Below are positions 63,953 to 64,000 of a stretch of DNA of 64,000 nt, in pieces. This stretch comes from Spirochaetales bacterium (GTDB taxonomy: Bacteria > Spirochaetota > Spirochaetia > SZUA-6 > RPPD01). Both the position numbers and the translations under genes were made by a program. Position 1 is the first letter of the stretch; every line of letters starts with the position of its first letter. The notes under the pieces are model-generated. The model made no database searches, was not told the DNA's origin, and saw only the letters and a program-made list of their open reading frames with translations. Where the stretch lies: NCBI GenBank assembly GCA_016930675.1, contig JAFGGG010000030.1, positions 1-64,000 on the forward strand. Reading direction: 5' to 3'.

Positions 63953-64000
63953 ATGGAAGTACTTCAGTTGAAAAATGTAACTCTTACGATTAATGATAAT
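63953..64000 (+). CDS. ABC transporter ATP-binding protein (partial, N terminus)
   Basis: An ATG at 63953, six to ten bases after AAGGA, opens a frame encoding MEVLQLKNVTLTINDN before the window ends. The opening LQLKNVTLTI resembles the N-terminal strand of ABC ATPases, and the gene follows an ABC exporter pair, but 16 codons are too few for certainty. The Walker A should lie about 25 residues further on. Confidence 0.5.
   Translation, partial: MEVLQLKNVTLTINDN

Overview
The window is an AT-rich chromosomal segment from a diderm bacterium that looks like an anaerobic polysaccharide user. A spirochaete-like lineage fits best. Supporting traits are many small lipoproteins and exported proteins, a degenerate DEAD-box protein with a DbpA-type tail, SH3b lipoproteins and an outer-membrane barrel protein. 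This placement is an inference, because the window holds no rRNA or ribosomal-protein genes. I saw no tRNA, CRISPR array, insertion sequence or phage gene.

Layout: 0.3-9.2 kb is housekeeping: a pseudo-helicase, trmB, a membrane protein, an MBL-fold hydrolase, a DksA/TraR zinc-finger protein, infA, an aldo/keto reductase, and an argJ-aroB pair. 9.3-14.2 kb holds a cytoplasmic GH9 enzyme, a large lipoprotein, two tandem SH3b exported proteins and a 22-codon ORF. 14.2-23.7 kb is one minus-strand alpha-glucan block: debranching enzyme, GT4, GH57, a 1422-residue glycogen synthase/phosphorylase fusion, then lspA. 23.8-29.6 kb is a MoxR / DUF58 / transglutaminase / beta-propeller operon. 29.8-37 kb has another SH3b lipoprotein, a second GT3 glycogen synthase, a GH116 lipoprotein and two related exported proteins. 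37-43.1 kb is a ROK regulator with two GH94 phosphorylases, overlapping by 4 nt at each junction. 43.2-49.6 kb has a lipoprotein, an unexported PQQ-like propeller protein, a two-component system, and a row of EF-hand exported proteins. 49.6-64 kb carries ilvD, a GyrI-like protein, periplasmic helical proteins, a crtQ/crtO-like pair, a broken GH12 endoglucanase lipoprotein gene, a nitroreductase, an HDAC-family deacetylase, a lipoprotein hydrolase, a DUF3187 porin-like protein, a sirtuin, a diguanylate cyclase and an ABC-2 exporter. The first codons of a further ATP-binding gene run off the end.

Working together: GH9, GH116, the GH94 pair and the GH12 relic suggest uptake of beta-glucan oligosaccharides followed by phosphorolysis in the cytoplasm. 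The glucose phosphates could flow into a glycogen store made by GT3 synthases and reused by the phosphorylase half of the fusion, GH57 and the debranching enzyme. The most unusual signals are: a conserved palindromic promoter element before the SH3b, mini-ORF, response-regulator and EF-hand genes; three genes with good Shine-Dalgarno sites but near-cognate, non-ATG/GTG/TTG starts; and the GH12 gene with a lost start and an in-frame stop.
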